64,000 bases of DNA from Candidatus Gastranaerophilales bacterium (GCA_944324435.1 CALUWH010000004.1:31208-95207); one strand, 5' to 3'; positions 1-8,765 are shown, numbered from the stretch's first letter. Notes: a model not told the origin generated them from the sequence alone. Made by a program: numbers and translations.

Positions 1-909
1 AAAAACTGAGCCGGATATAGTTGAGTGGATATTCTTTGAATTTATTTTTACGCTGTCAAAGGTAATGAATTTTCGTGTAATATGAAATTTTGAATCAACT
101 TTAAGATTATCCGGAAATACCAGTGATTTTGCAGAATCCTTCATTATAAACGAACCATTATTGAAAACCGCGTGTAAATTATCTTTATCAACACTCGCAT
201 TTATACTCCCATTGATATTGACAAGGTCGGCCGGAAGATAGTTCTTCAAATATTCTTTGAGAGGTTTCAGCTCAAAATTGGAGATTTTTATGCTGACCTT
301 ACTTTTTTCTATGTCATTATTCTTTGGTAAAAACAAATCTACATTTATTTCAGACATCGATTTTTTTATATTTACACGGCTGTTTGTAAAGAGCTTGATA
401 AAACGCCCGTTATTTTGATACACAATGTTATCGGCCGTATAGACAAAAGGTTCTGTAACATTGTTCTGATTGAGAGTGAGTACAAATTTGTCTATTTGAA
501 GCTTTTTGCACTTGAGTTTGAGATTATCAAGATTAGTGATAAAATTTCTGTCAAGTTCGGGCTTTTGCCGGAGTCTCAGATTTATATTTATACTTGAAGA
601 GTAAAAATTATTGATGTGAACTTTGCCGGATAATAACGGCAATATTCTTATTGAGATATCCGGATTCTCCATTTCCGCCTTTGTATTTTGCGCCTCTATA
701 ATAATCTTATCTGCTCTGAATCTTGCTGTTGGAACAACATTTAGACGTAACTCCGGATTCTGCACTACGATACTGAATCCGCAGGCAGCTGATATTTTTT
801 GACTGACTAGAGGAAATACCTTTGGAAAAATTAACGGCAAGCCTAAAAGCCAAATTATATAAAAGACCAAAATTAATATTATATATTTATTTAACGGAAT
901 TTTCTTCAT
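1..909 (-). CDS. AsmA-like membrane-anchored protein, C-terminus cut by window edge
   Basis: An open minus-strand frame runs from an ATG at 909 to the window edge, giving 303 codons with no stop. The N-terminus is basic (MKKIPLNKY) and is followed by one hydrophobic segment at about residues 9-33 (ILILVFYIIWLLGLPLIFP). The rest is beta-rich and polar, with alternating short strands and phrases such as 'PLLSGKVHINNFY' and a later 'INGSINASV'. That pattern is typical of AsmA/TamB-type envelope proteins, which have one N-terminal anchor and a long periplasmic beta-groove for lipid transport. No strong Shine-Dalgarno is visible. The gene is divergent from the exported protein at 1008 and shares its promoter region. 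The family assignment rests on architecture only. Confidence 0.6.
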   Translation of the reverse strand, partial: MKKIPLNKYIILILVFYIIWLLGLPLIFPKVFPLVSQKISAACGFSIVVQNPELRLNVVPTARFRADKIIIEAQNTKAEMENPDISIRILPLLSGKVHINNFYSSSININLRLRQKPELDRNFITNLDNLKLKCKKLQIDKFVLTLNQNNVTEPFVYTADNIVYQNNGRFIKLFTNSRVNIKKSMSEINVDLFLPKNNDIEKSKVSIKISNFELKPLKEYLKNYLPADLVNINGSINASVDKDNLHAVFNNGSFIMKDSAKSLVFPDNLKVDSKFHITRKFITFDSVKINSKNIHSTISGSVF

Positions 910-972
910 TTTTCTATATCATACCAACAAACATGTATAACTACAACCCAAATGTAACATTACTTTAATTCG

Positions 973-1008
973 TTGGTTGTTTTGATTTGTTATGATATAA
1001 TCATATCG
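973..1008 (+). promoter_or_regulatory. Promoter placing transcription start on the GTG codon
   Basis: A TTGGTT -35 box (973-978) is followed by a 17-bp spacer and a perfect TATAAT -10 (996-1001). The expected start of transcription is about 1008, the G of the GTG start codon. No ribosome-binding site lies between them, so the mRNA is predicted to be leaderless. Confidence 0.65.
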
Positions 1009-2207
1009 TGAGAGATTTTTTAAGAATATTGGCAGTAGGGATAATTCTTTTTGCGGCTCCGTATGTCTATGCGGCGCAGTATAAGGTTGTAATACTGCCT
1101 GATAATATTGTTACGGAAAACGAAGCTCTGGATTCGTACATCTATAATGCGACTGCGGAATTTTTTGCAAACGAGATTGCTAATATTCTTAATCAAACGG
1201 ACTATATTGTGTCACCTACGGTAAGCGAGGTGAGAAAACTTCTAAAGAGTTCCCCCACGTATATGCTGCCTGCAAAAAATCTTACAAACCGTTTTAGAAC
1301 AACATACAATGTCGATTTTGTTGCATTAAAAAAAATAGCAGCGAAAAATCAGGCAAGATATGTTCTTTTGATAACTTCTTCCATTGATTCCGAAAACTAC
1401 ATATTAAGAAGAACTGTCTGGGATTTTTTAAATGTTCCGGGCGCGACCGTTGTAGATCCGGCCTATAAGATATCGACTTATGCGGCTCTTGCCGACACAC
1501 AGAAGAATGTTATTCTTTGGTCTAACACATTTTATAAAACAATCAGTGTTGTAGAAAACAGAATAATTACAAGGGGGCCTTCTCCTCAGACAGAGCAGCT
1601 TCAAAAAATTCGGGATTATTCAAGAATGCTCTGTCCGGAAATCGCCCAAAATGTCCAATTAAAGGTGTTACCTGCCGATGTTTACGGAAAAGAATCCAAT
1701 CAAATTTATTATGACATGGCAAACTTTGACAACGTATTTACTAAAAAATACAGGAGATGGCATAAAGAGGGTTCAAAGGACTATAATGCATTTAAAACAA
1801 AAGTTGATGCACAAATAGCAGATACTAAAGAGAAAATAGACGAAACAAAAGAAAAAACAAAGTCCAAATTCCAGCAGTTTAAAGAAAAGCAAGAACAAAT
1901 GAAACAGGAAAAACAACGTCAAAAAGAGCTTCAAAAACAACTGGAAGTTAAAGCAGAGCCTGTAAAAGAATCCTCTGACAAGACAACAAAAACAAAAATT
2001 GAAACAACTCAAACAGAAAAAAATATTGTTAAACCTAATGATACCGAAACGGAAAAAGAGAATAATATTCTGAACATTAATCTTAAAAAGCCGGCTCTTG
2101 AAGATCAGAGTCTTTATGAACCGATAGAAATTCAAAAGACAAAGAAAAATAACTTATACGGTGAATTTGACAATTCTCGTCCTCCGCTTAGAGATTACGC
2201 TTACTAA
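1008..2207 (+). CDS. Exported protein with long charged coiled-coil tail
   Basis: The 399-aa protein begins with a clear signal peptide (hydrophobic stretch LRILAVGIILFAAPYVYA, likely cut after AYA/AA near residue 23). Residues about 25-260 look globular ('YKVVILPDNIV', 'QARYVLLITSS', 'NVILWSNTFYK'), in the style of exported proteins that build a path from an envelope-stress or CsgG-like Rossmann core, but I cannot assign a family. Residues about 265-370 are Lys/Glu/Gln-rich and predicted to be a continuous coiled coil. The tail ends in a Pro/Arg-rich segment. The start is GTG, set by the promoter just upstream. Function unknown; probably periplasmic. Confidence 0.75.
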   Translation: MRDFLRILAVGIILFAAPYVYAAQYKVVILPDNIVTENEALDSYIYNATAEFFANEIANILNQTDYIVSPTVSEVRKLLKSSPTYMLPAKNLTNRFRTTYNVDFVALKKIAAKNQARYVLLITSSIDSENYILRRTVWDFLNVPGATVVDPAYKISTYAALADTQKNVILWSNTFYKTISVVENRIITRGPSPQTEQLQKIRDYSRMLCPEIAQNVQLKVLPADVYGKESNQIYYDMANFDNVFTKKYRRWHKEGSKDYNAFKTKVDAQIADTKEKIDETKEKTKSKFQQFKEKQEQMKQEKQRQKELQKQLEVKAEPVKESSDKTTKTKIETTQTEKNIVKPNDTETEKENNILNINLKKPALEDQSLYEPIEIQKTKKNNLYGEFDNSRPPLRDYAY

Positions 2208-2237
2208 CATTGATAATGAATGTTTAACCTTAAAATG

Positions 2238-2276
2238 AAAAATTTAGCAGTAATACACATCGGTACTACTGCTAAA
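2238..2276 (-). terminator. Terminator of the dapB-to-fabZ operon
   Basis: Arms TTTAGCAGTA (2243-2252) and TACTGCTAAA (2267-2276) form a perfect 10-bp stem. Read on the minus strand the stem is followed by five T residues (complement of 2238-2242), right after the fabZ stop. On the plus strand there is no T-run, so the exported-protein gene ending at 2207 may be only weakly terminated here. Confidence 0.7.
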
Positions 2277-2294
2277 CTGTTTGTCGAAATTTAT

Positions 2295-2750
2295 TTATTT
2301 CAAAGCGACCGTCATGTCTGCTTCAATGCAAACTTTTCCATCAACATAGCCAACACCATGGCTCTTGCAGATAGGACCTTTTACCTTAACTAATTCAATA
2401 ACCATATCAAATCTGTCACCAGGTCTTACTATGTTTTTGAACCTTACATTGTCAACGCCTGCGTATAATGTCAATTTTCCTTTATACTCAGGAAGTGTCA
2501 TAAGAACAGGAGCAGAACATTGTGCAAGAGCTTCAAGCTGCAAAACTCCGGGCATTACAGGGTTGCCGGGGAAATGGCCCTGGAAAAATTCTTCATTCAT
2601 TGTAAGGTTTTTGTATCCCTTAGCATATTTTCCCGGAACACATTCTGTGATTCTGTCTACCAAAAGAAACGGATATCTGTGCGGAAGCATTTGCATTAAA
2701 TCCTGAATATCTAATGATATAACTTCTCCTTCTTTTACTTCTTCAATCAT
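2295..2750 (-). CDS. fabZ: 3-hydroxyacyl-[ACP] dehydratase FabZ
   Basis: A 151-aa hot-dog-fold dehydratase that removes water from 3-hydroxyacyl-ACP in fatty acid elongation (cytoplasm). The family signature is complete: 'LPHRYPFLLVD' at residues 22-32 and 'GHFPGNPVMPGVLQLEALAQ' with catalytic His59 and Glu73. It is the last gene of the operon, 11 nt after lpxC, and its 3-hydroxyacyl-ACP substrates are also the acyl donors for LpxD. In many bacteria lpxA follows fabZ; here a terminator follows instead. Confidence 0.95.
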   Translation of the reverse strand: MIEEVKEGEVISLDIQDLMQMLPHRYPFLLVDRITECVPGKYAKGYKNLTMNEEFFQGHFPGNPVMPGVLQLEALAQCSAPVLMTLPEYKGKLTLYAGVDNVRFKNIVRPGDRFDMVIELVKVKGPICKSHGVGYVDGKVCIEADMTVALK

Positions 2751-2761
2751 AATTTTTCTCC

Positions 2762-3598
2762 TTATATTTTAACTAACTTATTTTTCAATATTTGTGCGAC
2801 TTTTGTATGGACAGCATGCCCTGCTTCCTTTACTAATATTTGGGCTCTCATATTAAGAGGGGAAACTCCTGTGAGGTACAAATCCCCAATTAAATCCAGT
2901 ATTTTATGTTTTACAGGCTCAAGTTCAGAACGTAATTCGGTTGTGTAACCTTCGTCCTTTAAGCCCACTGTATTATCAATCGTTACACCTTTTGCAAAAC
3001 CCAGCATCTGGAATTTTTTAAGATCTTTATAGAACCCGAAAGTTCTTGCCTCAATGATTTCATCAAGGTTGTTATTATCCATCGTAACCCATCTTTGGCG
3101 TAAGTCAGGATGGTCGTAATTAACTGCATAAGTTATTCTTAACTCTTTGTCAGGAAGAATCACAAGGCTGGTCTTACCATTAAGGTAATATACAGGCTCG
3201 CTTACTGTATAAAGGTCATTATTTACCCCATCAATACCCGCTTGTTTGAATAATTCAACCCAAACTTTAGAGCTGCCGTCTAAGATAGGCATTTCCGTTT
3301 CAGAAAGGTATACGTCAATAGAGTCAATACCGCAGATTGCACAGGCTGCAATAAAGTGTTCGCATAGCATTACTTTGTATTTATAATCACCGAGTAGAGT
3401 TCTGTGCTCCTTACTGCAAAGGGTTACACAGTGCTCTGTCGAATACAAATTTTCTATGCAGACATTAAACGGAATATCAGAGCCTTTGGAAAATATTCTG
3501 ATATTACCGCCTCTGGACGGCTTTATAAGCACATCACAATTACGGTTTTTCATTAAAGATTTTCCAAATGTCTTTATTTCGTTCTTTATTGTAACCAT
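2762..3598 (-). CDS. lpxC: UDP-3-O-acyl-N-acetylglucosamine deacetylase LpxC
   Basis: A 278-aa zinc deacetylase, the committed step of lipid A synthesis. Zinc and catalytic residues of the family are visible: 'EHFIAAC' (Glu-His pair), 'KHKILDLIGDLYL' (His and Asp ligands) and 'KEAGHAVHT' near the C-terminus (general-acid His). It is slightly shorter than the E. coli enzyme (305 aa). The gene lies 12 nt after lpxD and 11 nt before fabZ; an AGAAAGG ribosome-binding site precedes the ATG. It is not fused to FabZ, unlike in some Bacteroidetes. Confidence 0.95.
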   Translation of the reverse strand: MVTIKNEIKTFGKSLMKNRNCDVLIKPSRGGNIRIFSKGSDIPFNVCIENLYSTEHCVTLCSKEHRTLLGDYKYKVMLCEHFIAACAICGIDSIDVYLSETEMPILDGSSKVWVELFKQAGIDGVNNDLYTVSEPVYYLNGKTSLVILPDKELRITYAVNYDHPDLRQRWVTMDNNNLDEIIEARTFGFYKDLKKFQMLGFAKGVTIDNTVGLKDEGYTTELRSELEPVKHKILDLIGDLYLTGVSPLNMRAQILVKEAGHAVHTKVAQILKNKLVKI

Positions 3599-3610
3599 TT
3601 ATTGACCTTT

Positions 3611-4711
3611 CTAGTGTTTTTCAGCCCCGACGCTTTCTTCAAAAGAGCGTAACAGCGGTTCGTATTTTTTGAACTTAGCTATCAAATCGCCGGCGTCTTT
3701 CATTATTTTAAGCTGTTTGATAAATTCTTTTCTCGGAACAGCAGGAGCGCCAACTACAATAGATTTTGCAGGGAAACTCTTAGTAACACCTGATTGAGCT
3801 GCAATAATTGTATCATCACCGATGCTGATATGATCAGCAAGTCCGGCCTGACCTGCTATAACAACTCTGTCGCCGATTACACAGCTTCCTGCAATACCAA
3901 CTTGAGATACTATCATGCAGCCTTTTCCGATACGGCAGTTATGGCCAATCATTACGAGGTCATCAATTTTTGTGTTGTCGCCGACGGTGGTATTTTCTAT
4001 TGTACCTCTGTCAATTGCAGTATTTGCACCAATTTCAACGTTATTACCGATTTCAACTGATCCGATTGAAGGTATTTTAAATATTACTTGTTCAACGTCA
4101 TTTCCCTTAATTTCGCCGTCTTTTCTTGCTTGTTCAATGTTATTAGGATTTTCTGTAACAAAGCTAAATCCGTCAGCGCCCAGAGATACGCCGTGGTGAA
4201 GAATAACCTTGTTTCCGACTTTAACTCTATCTCCTACGCATACAGCAGGGTGGAAGAAACAGTCTGCACCGATTATTGCACCGTTTCCAATATATCCGTT
4301 TGCAAGAATTTTTGTATTGTTTCCGATTTGTGCGTTTTCACCTATTACTACATTTGGCCCCAATGAAACATTTTCGCCGATTTTTGCAGAAGGATGAACA
4401 ACTGCAGTCGGGTGAATGCCGGAATTTACATGCGGCTCTTCATAGAACATTGATATAAGTTTCATCATAGCCAAACGAGGACGTTCAACTTCAATCGTAG
4501 AAAATCCGTCTATATTAACTCCCAAAGGAACAAGAGCAGCTTTTGCTTTTGTAGAGCTTAAGTTTGCAATCTCTTCTTCTCCAAGAGCAAGCGCTAATGT
4601 ATTTTCATCTGCCAGAAGCGGAGGCGCTATTCTTGTGATGGCAACATCTTTTGCCTTTGAAAGCATTCCGCCGGTAATTTGTGCTATCTGTTCCAATGTG
4701 AAAGTTTTCAT
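3611..4711 (-). CDS. lpxD: UDP-3-O-acylglucosamine N-acyltransferase LpxD
   Basis: A 366-aa trimeric left-handed beta-helix acyltransferase that adds the N-linked hydroxyacyl chain of lipid A. It has the N-terminal uridine-binding domain (about residues 1-95), a long run of hexapeptide repeats (V/I-G-x-x-A/V pattern, about 100-330) and the active-site His in 'MIGHNCRIGKGC'. A C-terminal helical region binds ACP in the family. An AAGGAG site precedes the ATG. It is upstream of lpxC and fabZ in the same operon. Confidence 0.95.
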   Translation of the reverse strand: MKTFTLEQIAQITGGMLSKAKDVAITRIAPPLLADENTLALALGEEEIANLSSTKAKAALVPLGVNIDGFSTIEVERPRLAMMKLISMFYEEPHVNSGIHPTAVVHPSAKIGENVSLGPNVVIGENAQIGNNTKILANGYIGNGAIIGADCFFHPAVCVGDRVKVGNKVILHHGVSLGADGFSFVTENPNNIEQARKDGEIKGNDVEQVIFKIPSIGSVEIGNNVEIGANTAIDRGTIENTTVGDNTKIDDLVMIGHNCRIGKGCMIVSQVGIAGSCVIGDRVVIAGQAGLADHISIGDDTIIAAQSGVTKSFPAKSIVVGAPAVPRKEFIKQLKIMKDAGDLIAKFKKYEPLLRSFEESVGAEKH

Positions 4712-4726
4712 AGTACACTCCTTTAT

Positions 4727-5194
4727 TTATCCTACACACTTATTTATAACATTTGTTGTTGACTTTCCCTGAACAAAGTCTATGAACACTACTTTTATAT
4801 TATTTTTTATAACTACATCTCGTTCGGGCAAAGTCTCCAAAGAGTAGTCTGCACCTTTTGTATAGATATCAGGTTTTATAGCTTCCAGCAGTTTTGCCGG
4901 TGACTTCTCTTCAAATAATACCACATAATCAACACATATCAAAGCATTTAATATTTCTGCTCTGTCCTGCTCGCAATTTATTGGTCTGTTTTCGCCTTTT
5001 ATCATCTTTACTGACTTGTCTGAATTAAGCATAACTATTGAATAGTCTGCAAGAGACTTTGTCTTTTGAAGATATCTGACATGCCCGACATGGAGGATAT
5101 CAAAGCAGCCATTCGTAGCAGCAAATGTCTTGCCCTCTGCCTGACCGTTTCTTACAATATTGATTATTTCTTCTTGTGAGACCAGTTTTCCCAA
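4727..5194 (-). CDS. HldE C-terminal-type cytidylyltransferase (heptose/glycero-manno class)
   Basis: A 155-aa single-domain nucleotidyltransferase of the RfaE domain II/HldE C-terminal type. The signature 'NGCFDILHVGHVRYL' (residues 28-42) holds the HxGH nucleotide-binding motif, and 'FVQGKSTTNVI' near the C-terminus matches the family's STTxxI motif. It probably activates a sugar phosphate (heptose phosphate in known cases) for LPS core assembly. No kinase domain is attached and none is adjacent. The start appears to be TTG at 5194, preceded by AGGTAGGA. It sits between orf67 and lpxD with gaps of 6 and 15 nt. Confidence 0.85.
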   Translation of the reverse strand: MGKLVSQEEIINIVRNGQAEGKTFAATNGCFDILHVGHVRYLQKTKSLADYSIVMLNSDKSVKMIKGENRPINCEQDRAEILNALICVDYVVLFEEKSPAKLLEAIKPDIYTKGADYSLETLPERDVVIKNNIKVVFIDFVQGKSTTNVINKCVG

Positions 5195-5200
5195 AAATTC

Positions 5201-5404
5201 CTACCTTTTCATTTGATCTATGCTTACTTGAATCTTATCTTTAATTCTTTCAAACGAGTCTGAATTAGTTTCTAAAAAAAACTTCTTTTCTATTGGCATT
5301 TCTTTAGGTAAAACTCCTGAATGTTCTGCCATTTGCTTTGCTTTTTTTATTTTTCTATCAGTCGGTTTAATCGAAATATTTGCTGCAATCTTCTTTATAT
5401 TCAT
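5201..5404 (-). CDS. Small basic protein of unknown function in the lipid A operon
   Basis: A 67-aa protein, Lys-rich, with no membrane segment, signal peptide or cysteine. It lies between asd (11 nt) and the cytidylyltransferase (6 nt) on the same strand and has a clear AAGGGGA ribosome-binding site ahead of its ATG, so I take it as a real gene. The N-terminal half is strongly basic (KPTDRKIKKAKQ) and the C-terminal half is a predicted amphipathic helix. No family recognised. Confidence 0.65.
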   Translation of the reverse strand: MNIKKIAANISIKPTDRKIKKAKQMAEHSGVLPKEMPIEKKFFLETNSDSFERIKDKIQVSIDQMKR

Positions 5405-5415
5405 AATCTGTCCCC

Positions 5416-6432
5416 TTAAAACAATTGCATTTCAATAACTTTTTTGCATAATCTTACCGTATTTAAAGCTGCACCTATTCTAAGATTATCAGCAACACAC
5501 CAGAGAGATATACCGTTATTGAAAGCCAGATTCTTTCTTATACGTCCGACAAATACCGGATCAACTCCGCTTGCATCACGTGTTGTCGGATATTCATAAT
5601 TTTCAGGATTATCGATTACCTTAACCCCAAAAGAATTACTCAAAATTTCTCTTACTTCATCCGGAGTTATGTTCTTTTCAAATTCTATATCAACAGCCTC
5701 ACTATGACCGTTAAATACCGGCACTCTCGCTGCCGTACAAGAAATAGGGGTGTCATCGCTCAGGTGAAGAATTTTCTTAGTCTCATTGACAACTTTCATC
5801 TCTTCTTTTGTATACCCATTATCGCAAAAGACGTCTATTTGAGGAATAACATTGAATGAAATTGGCTTTTTGAAGCATTTATTTTCAAAAGGTTTGCCCT
5901 CAAGATTAGCGATAGTATCTTCTCTCAATTCATTAATAGCTGCAAGCCCGGCTCCTGAAACAGCTTGATACGTAGACACAATTAATCGTTTAATTTTGGC
6001 GATTTCATTAAGAGGCTTTAAAACAAGCATTAGTTGAGAAGTCGAACAATTCGGATTTGCAATAATTCCCTTATGCTTGCGCAAATCATCGTCATTTACA
6101 CCAGCAATAACAAGCGGCACGTCTTTTTCCATCCTAAAAGCAGAAGAATTATCAATAATAACTCCGCCTCGTTTTACAATCTCAGGCGCGAATTTTAAAC
6201 TTGTAGAACCGCCGGCTGACGCCATAACGATATCAACATCATCAAAAACTTCCGGCACCGCTTCAATTACCGTGTATTCTTTGCCTTGAAAATTAATCTT
6301 TGTTCCTGCACTTTTTGCGCTTGATAAAAATTTAATACTTTCAAACTCTACATTGAGCTCATCTGTAATCTTTGTAATCTCTCTTCCGACTACACCTGTC
6401 GCACCTAAAATTGCAATTCTTGGTTTTCTCAT
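5416..6432 (-). CDS. asd: Aspartate-semialdehyde dehydrogenase
   Basis: A 338-aa NADP-dependent enzyme reducing aspartyl phosphate to aspartate semialdehyde, the precursor of diaminopimelate/lysine, threonine and methionine. Visible motifs: GATGVVG nucleotide loop (residues 10-16), catalytic Cys129 in 'NPNCSTSQ', and 'PVFNGHSEAV' with the family His. An AGGAGA site precedes the ATG. It lies 8 nt after dapB, which uses its product. Confidence 0.95.
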   Translation of the reverse strand: MRKPRIAILGATGVVGREITKITDELNVEFESIKFLSSAKSAGTKINFQGKEYTVIEAVPEVFDDVDIVMASAGGSTSLKFAPEIVKRGGVIIDNSSAFRMEKDVPLVIAGVNDDDLRKHKGIIANPNCSTSQLMLVLKPLNEIAKIKRLIVSTYQAVSGAGLAAINELREDTIANLEGKPFENKCFKKPISFNVIPQIDVFCDNGYTKEEMKVVNETKKILHLSDDTPISCTAARVPVFNGHSEAVDIEFEKNITPDEVREILSNSFGVKVIDNPENYEYPTTRDASGVDPVFVGRIRKNLAFNNGISLWCVADNLRIGAALNTVRLCKKVIEMQLF

Positions 6433-6440
6433 GTCTTCTC

Positions 6441-7187
6441 CTATAGTATGTTCTCAAGGCCGTATATAAACTCTTTATGTGTATTAATATATCTTGTTGC
6501 AAGCAGAACACCATCCATATAGCATTCTCTATTCATTGAATCATGTCTTATTGTAAGTATCTGTCCGCTTGCTCCGAATAAAACCTCCTGAGAAGCTATA
6601 TATCCGGGCATACGCACCGAGTGAATATGTATATTATTATATGATACACCGCCTCGGGCACCTTTTATTGTCTCAACTTCCGGACAATTACCGGATGTAA
6701 AATCGGGGTTCTCTTGTGCCATCATTAAAGCAGTCTTTACGGAAGTTCCGGACGGAGCATCTTTTTTCTGATTATGATGAAGTTCTATAATCTCCGCGTT
6801 TTTAAAATATTTAGAAGCCATCTGGGCAAATTTCATCATTAATACCGCACCAGTGGAGAAGTTTGGTGCAATAAGACAGCCGGTCTTTTCACTTTCTGAA
6901 AGAGACTTCAGTTCACTAATCTGTTCATCGCTCAGACCTGTTGTTCCTATAACTATAGGGATTTGATTATTTAAGCAGTACAAAGCGTTTTCATATATTG
7001 ATTTGGGCTGTGTAAAGTCTATCAACACATCGATATTTACGGAATCTTTAGCCTCTTTTATTGAAGCAAACTGACCGTCAAGAATATCAATTTTGGCAAC
7101 AAGAGACATGTCCTCTGCATTAGTGACCGCCCTAACTACCTCCTGCCCCATCTTTCCGTTTGCGCCGCACACTGCAACATTAATCAT
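6441..7187 (-). CDS. dapB: 4-hydroxy-tetrahydrodipicolinate reductase DapB
   Basis: A 248-aa reductase of the lysine/diaminopimelate pathway. Motifs: N-terminal 'GANGKMGQEVV' dinucleotide fold, 'GTTGLSDEQ', and the substrate signature 'ELHHNQKKDAPSGTS' with paired His and the catalytic Lys. It is the first gene of the seven-gene operon that continues through asd into lipid A synthesis. A GGGAGGA ribosome-binding site precedes the ATG and a TATAAT box lies upstream at about 7213-7221 on the minus strand. Confidence 0.95.
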   Translation of the reverse strand: MINVAVCGANGKMGQEVVRAVTNAEDMSLVAKIDILDGQFASIKEAKDSVNIDVLIDFTQPKSIYENALYCLNNQIPIVIGTTGLSDEQISELKSLSESEKTGCLIAPNFSTGAVLMMKFAQMASKYFKNAEIIELHHNQKKDAPSGTSVKTALMMAQENPDFTSGNCPEVETIKGARGGVSYNNIHIHSVRMPGYIASQEVLFGASGQILTIRHDSMNRECYMDGVLLATRYINTHKEFIYGLENIL

Positions 7188-7318
7188 TCTTTATCCTCCC
7201 ATAAAGCATAAAAGAATTATACAATAAATAAAATTTGAATAAAAGTTTATATTAAGATTTCAAATTATTAAGATTTGTAACAATATTATATATTTTAGAT
7301 ATATTAGTGTTATAAAAA

Positions 7319-7347
7319 ACTTGATTGTGGAATATATAAAGTATAAT
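7319..7347 (+). promoter_or_regulatory. Promoter of the candidate sRNA
   Basis: ACTTGA (7319-7324), a 17-bp spacer and a perfect TATAAT (7342-7347) face right in a 247-bp gap that holds no plus-strand gene. The predicted start is near 7354. The rest of the gap (7188-7318) is AT-rich dapB upstream sequence. Confidence 0.5.
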
Positions 7348-7353
7348 CTCTTT

Positions 7354-7420
7354 TCTTTATTTTCTCCTCCACTCCTTTATCTAACGTGAGTTAATGCCGC
7401 AACAGATTGCGGCTTTTCGT
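7354..7420 (+). ncRNA. Candidate small RNA with CU-rich anti-Shine-Dalgarno stretch
   Basis: A predicted RNA of about 65 nt runs from the promoter at 7319-7347 to a terminator hairpin with arms GCCGCAA (7396-7402) and TTGCGGC (7407-7413) plus a T-rich tail. Its 5' half is unpaired and pyrimidine-rich, containing CTCCTCC and ACTCCTTT (7364-7378), complementary to GGAGG-type ribosome-binding sites. A small hairpin TAAC-GTGA-GTTA precedes the terminator. The layout recalls cyanobacterial Yfr1 (exposed ACUCCUC-type motif before a terminator), but the motif is not identical. It is convergent with purB. No ORF is present. Confidence 0.45.
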
Positions 7421-7434
7421 TTGTTAGGGATAAA

Positions 7435-8718
7435 TTATTCAAAGCGTTTGAAAATAACATCAATATTTTTAAGATAATCATTAACATCAAAACAGGATTC
7501 AATTTCTTCGGCTGATAGGTTAACTTCTCTATCTTCCATCAACTCCTGCTTAAAATTACCCCCATTTAAGGCATTTAAAGCGTGTTTTTGAACAATTCTA
7601 TATGCGTCTTCCCTTGTATGCCCTTTTTCAATTAGGTTAAGCAAAACCTTCTGAGAATACACTATACCGCCATACAGATGAGTATTTTTAAGCATATTGT
7701 CTTGATGAACTACAAGGTTTTTCATAACGCTGCAGAACCTGTGAAGCATAAAATCTATAAGAATCAAAGAGTCTGGAAATATAATCCTTTCAGCAGAGCT
7801 GTGAGAAATATCTCTTTCATGCCAAAGATTAATATTTTCGAATGCCGCAAGCGCATTTGAGCGTACAACCCTTGCAAGTCCGCATAAATTCTCGCATAAA
7901 ACAGGGTTTTTCTTATGCGGCATAGCTGATGAGCCCTTTTGATGAACACCAAAACCTTCTTCAACCTCTCTAACCTCTGTTTTCTGTAAATGTCTTATTT
8001 CTGTTGCAAACTGTTCTATAAGACTTGCTATAAGAGCCAAAGAGGCCATAAATTTTGCGTGTCTGTCTCTTGATATAATTTGTGTTGAAATTTTAGCGCT
8101 CTTTAAGCCCAGCTCTTTGCAAGCTATTTCTTCAACATCCGGAGGAATGTTGCTGTAAGTTCCAACCGGGCCGGATATTTGTCCGACTGTAATTTCTTCT
8201 AAAGCAGCTTTAAAGCTTTCATTCGCACGAGTAATTTCATCCAGCCAGTTCAGAAGTTTAAACCCAAATGTCGTGACTTCTGCATGAACCCCATGAGAGC
8301 GTCCTATGCAAACAGTATTTTTATACTTGAAAGCAAGTTCTTTAAGAACATCTATAAGTTCTGCCAAGTCTTTTAATATAATTTCTGAGCTGTCTTTTAT
8401 CTGCAAAGCAAACGCTGTATCTATAACATCAGAGCTTGTCATGCCCATGTGCATATATTTCGCGTTTTCAGCGCCCAAAGATTCGTTAACCGCCGTTAAA
8501 AACGCTATGACATCATGACGAACTTCCCGCTCAATTTCATCAATTCTTTCTACCGTAAAAGATGCCTTCTCTCGTATTTCCCTTAAATTTTCACCGGGAA
8601 TAACACCCAGTTGATAATAAGCCTCACAAACAGCCAATTCTACTTTTAAATAATACGCAAACTTGACTTCTAAATCCCAAATCTTTTTTATTTCTTCTCT
8701 TGAATATCTCTCAATCAT
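7435..8718 (-). CDS. purB: Adenylosuccinate lyase
   Basis: A 427-aa fumarase/aspartase-superfamily lyase acting twice in purine synthesis (SAICAR and adenylosuccinate cleavage). Motifs: 'GMTSSDVIDTAFALQ', 'GRSHGVHAE' and the superfamily signature 'GSSAMPHKKNPV'. The start is ATG at 8718 rather than a TTG five codons upstream, because a perfect TATAAT -10 (8725-8730) sits exactly 6 nt before this ATG and would include the TTG. No ribosome-binding site is present, so a leaderless mRNA is predicted. Confidence 0.93.
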   Translation of the reverse strand: MIERYSREEIKKIWDLEVKFAYYLKVELAVCEAYYQLGVIPGENLREIREKASFTVERIDEIEREVRHDVIAFLTAVNESLGAENAKYMHMGMTSSDVIDTAFALQIKDSSEIILKDLAELIDVLKELAFKYKNTVCIGRSHGVHAEVTTFGFKLLNWLDEITRANESFKAALEEITVGQISGPVGTYSNIPPDVEEIACKELGLKSAKISTQIISRDRHAKFMASLALIASLIEQFATEIRHLQKTEVREVEEGFGVHQKGSSAMPHKKNPVLCENLCGLARVVRSNALAAFENINLWHERDISHSSAERIIFPDSLILIDFMLHRFCSVMKNLVVHQDNMLKNTHLYGGIVYSQKVLLNLIEKGHTREDAYRIVQKHALNALNGGNFKQELMEDREVNLSAEEIESCFDVNDYLKNIDVIFKRFE

Positions 8719-8734
8719 AAAATCATTATACAAT

Positions 8735-8762
8735 AAAAAAGGAAGGCATAACCTTCCTTTTT
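8735..8762 (-). terminator. Terminator abutting the purB -10 box
   Basis: Arms AAGGAAGG and CCTTCCTT form a stem with a 5-nt loop (about 8739-8758), with T-rich tracts on both sides. On the minus strand it ends the gene stopping at 8766, and its T-run runs almost directly into the purB TATAAT at 8725-8730. Termination and re-initiation are therefore packed within about 40 bp. Confidence 0.75.
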
Positions 8763-8765
8763 CGA

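Noticed and set aside
2750..2762. Possible lpxA after fabZ
   Set aside because: fabZ is followed directly by a terminator and a convergent gene; no lpxA or lpxB sequence is present in the window.
7396..7417. Hairpin considered as the purB terminator
   Set aside because: Its T-rich tail is on the plus strand; read in the purB direction the stem is followed by ATTAACTC without a T-run.
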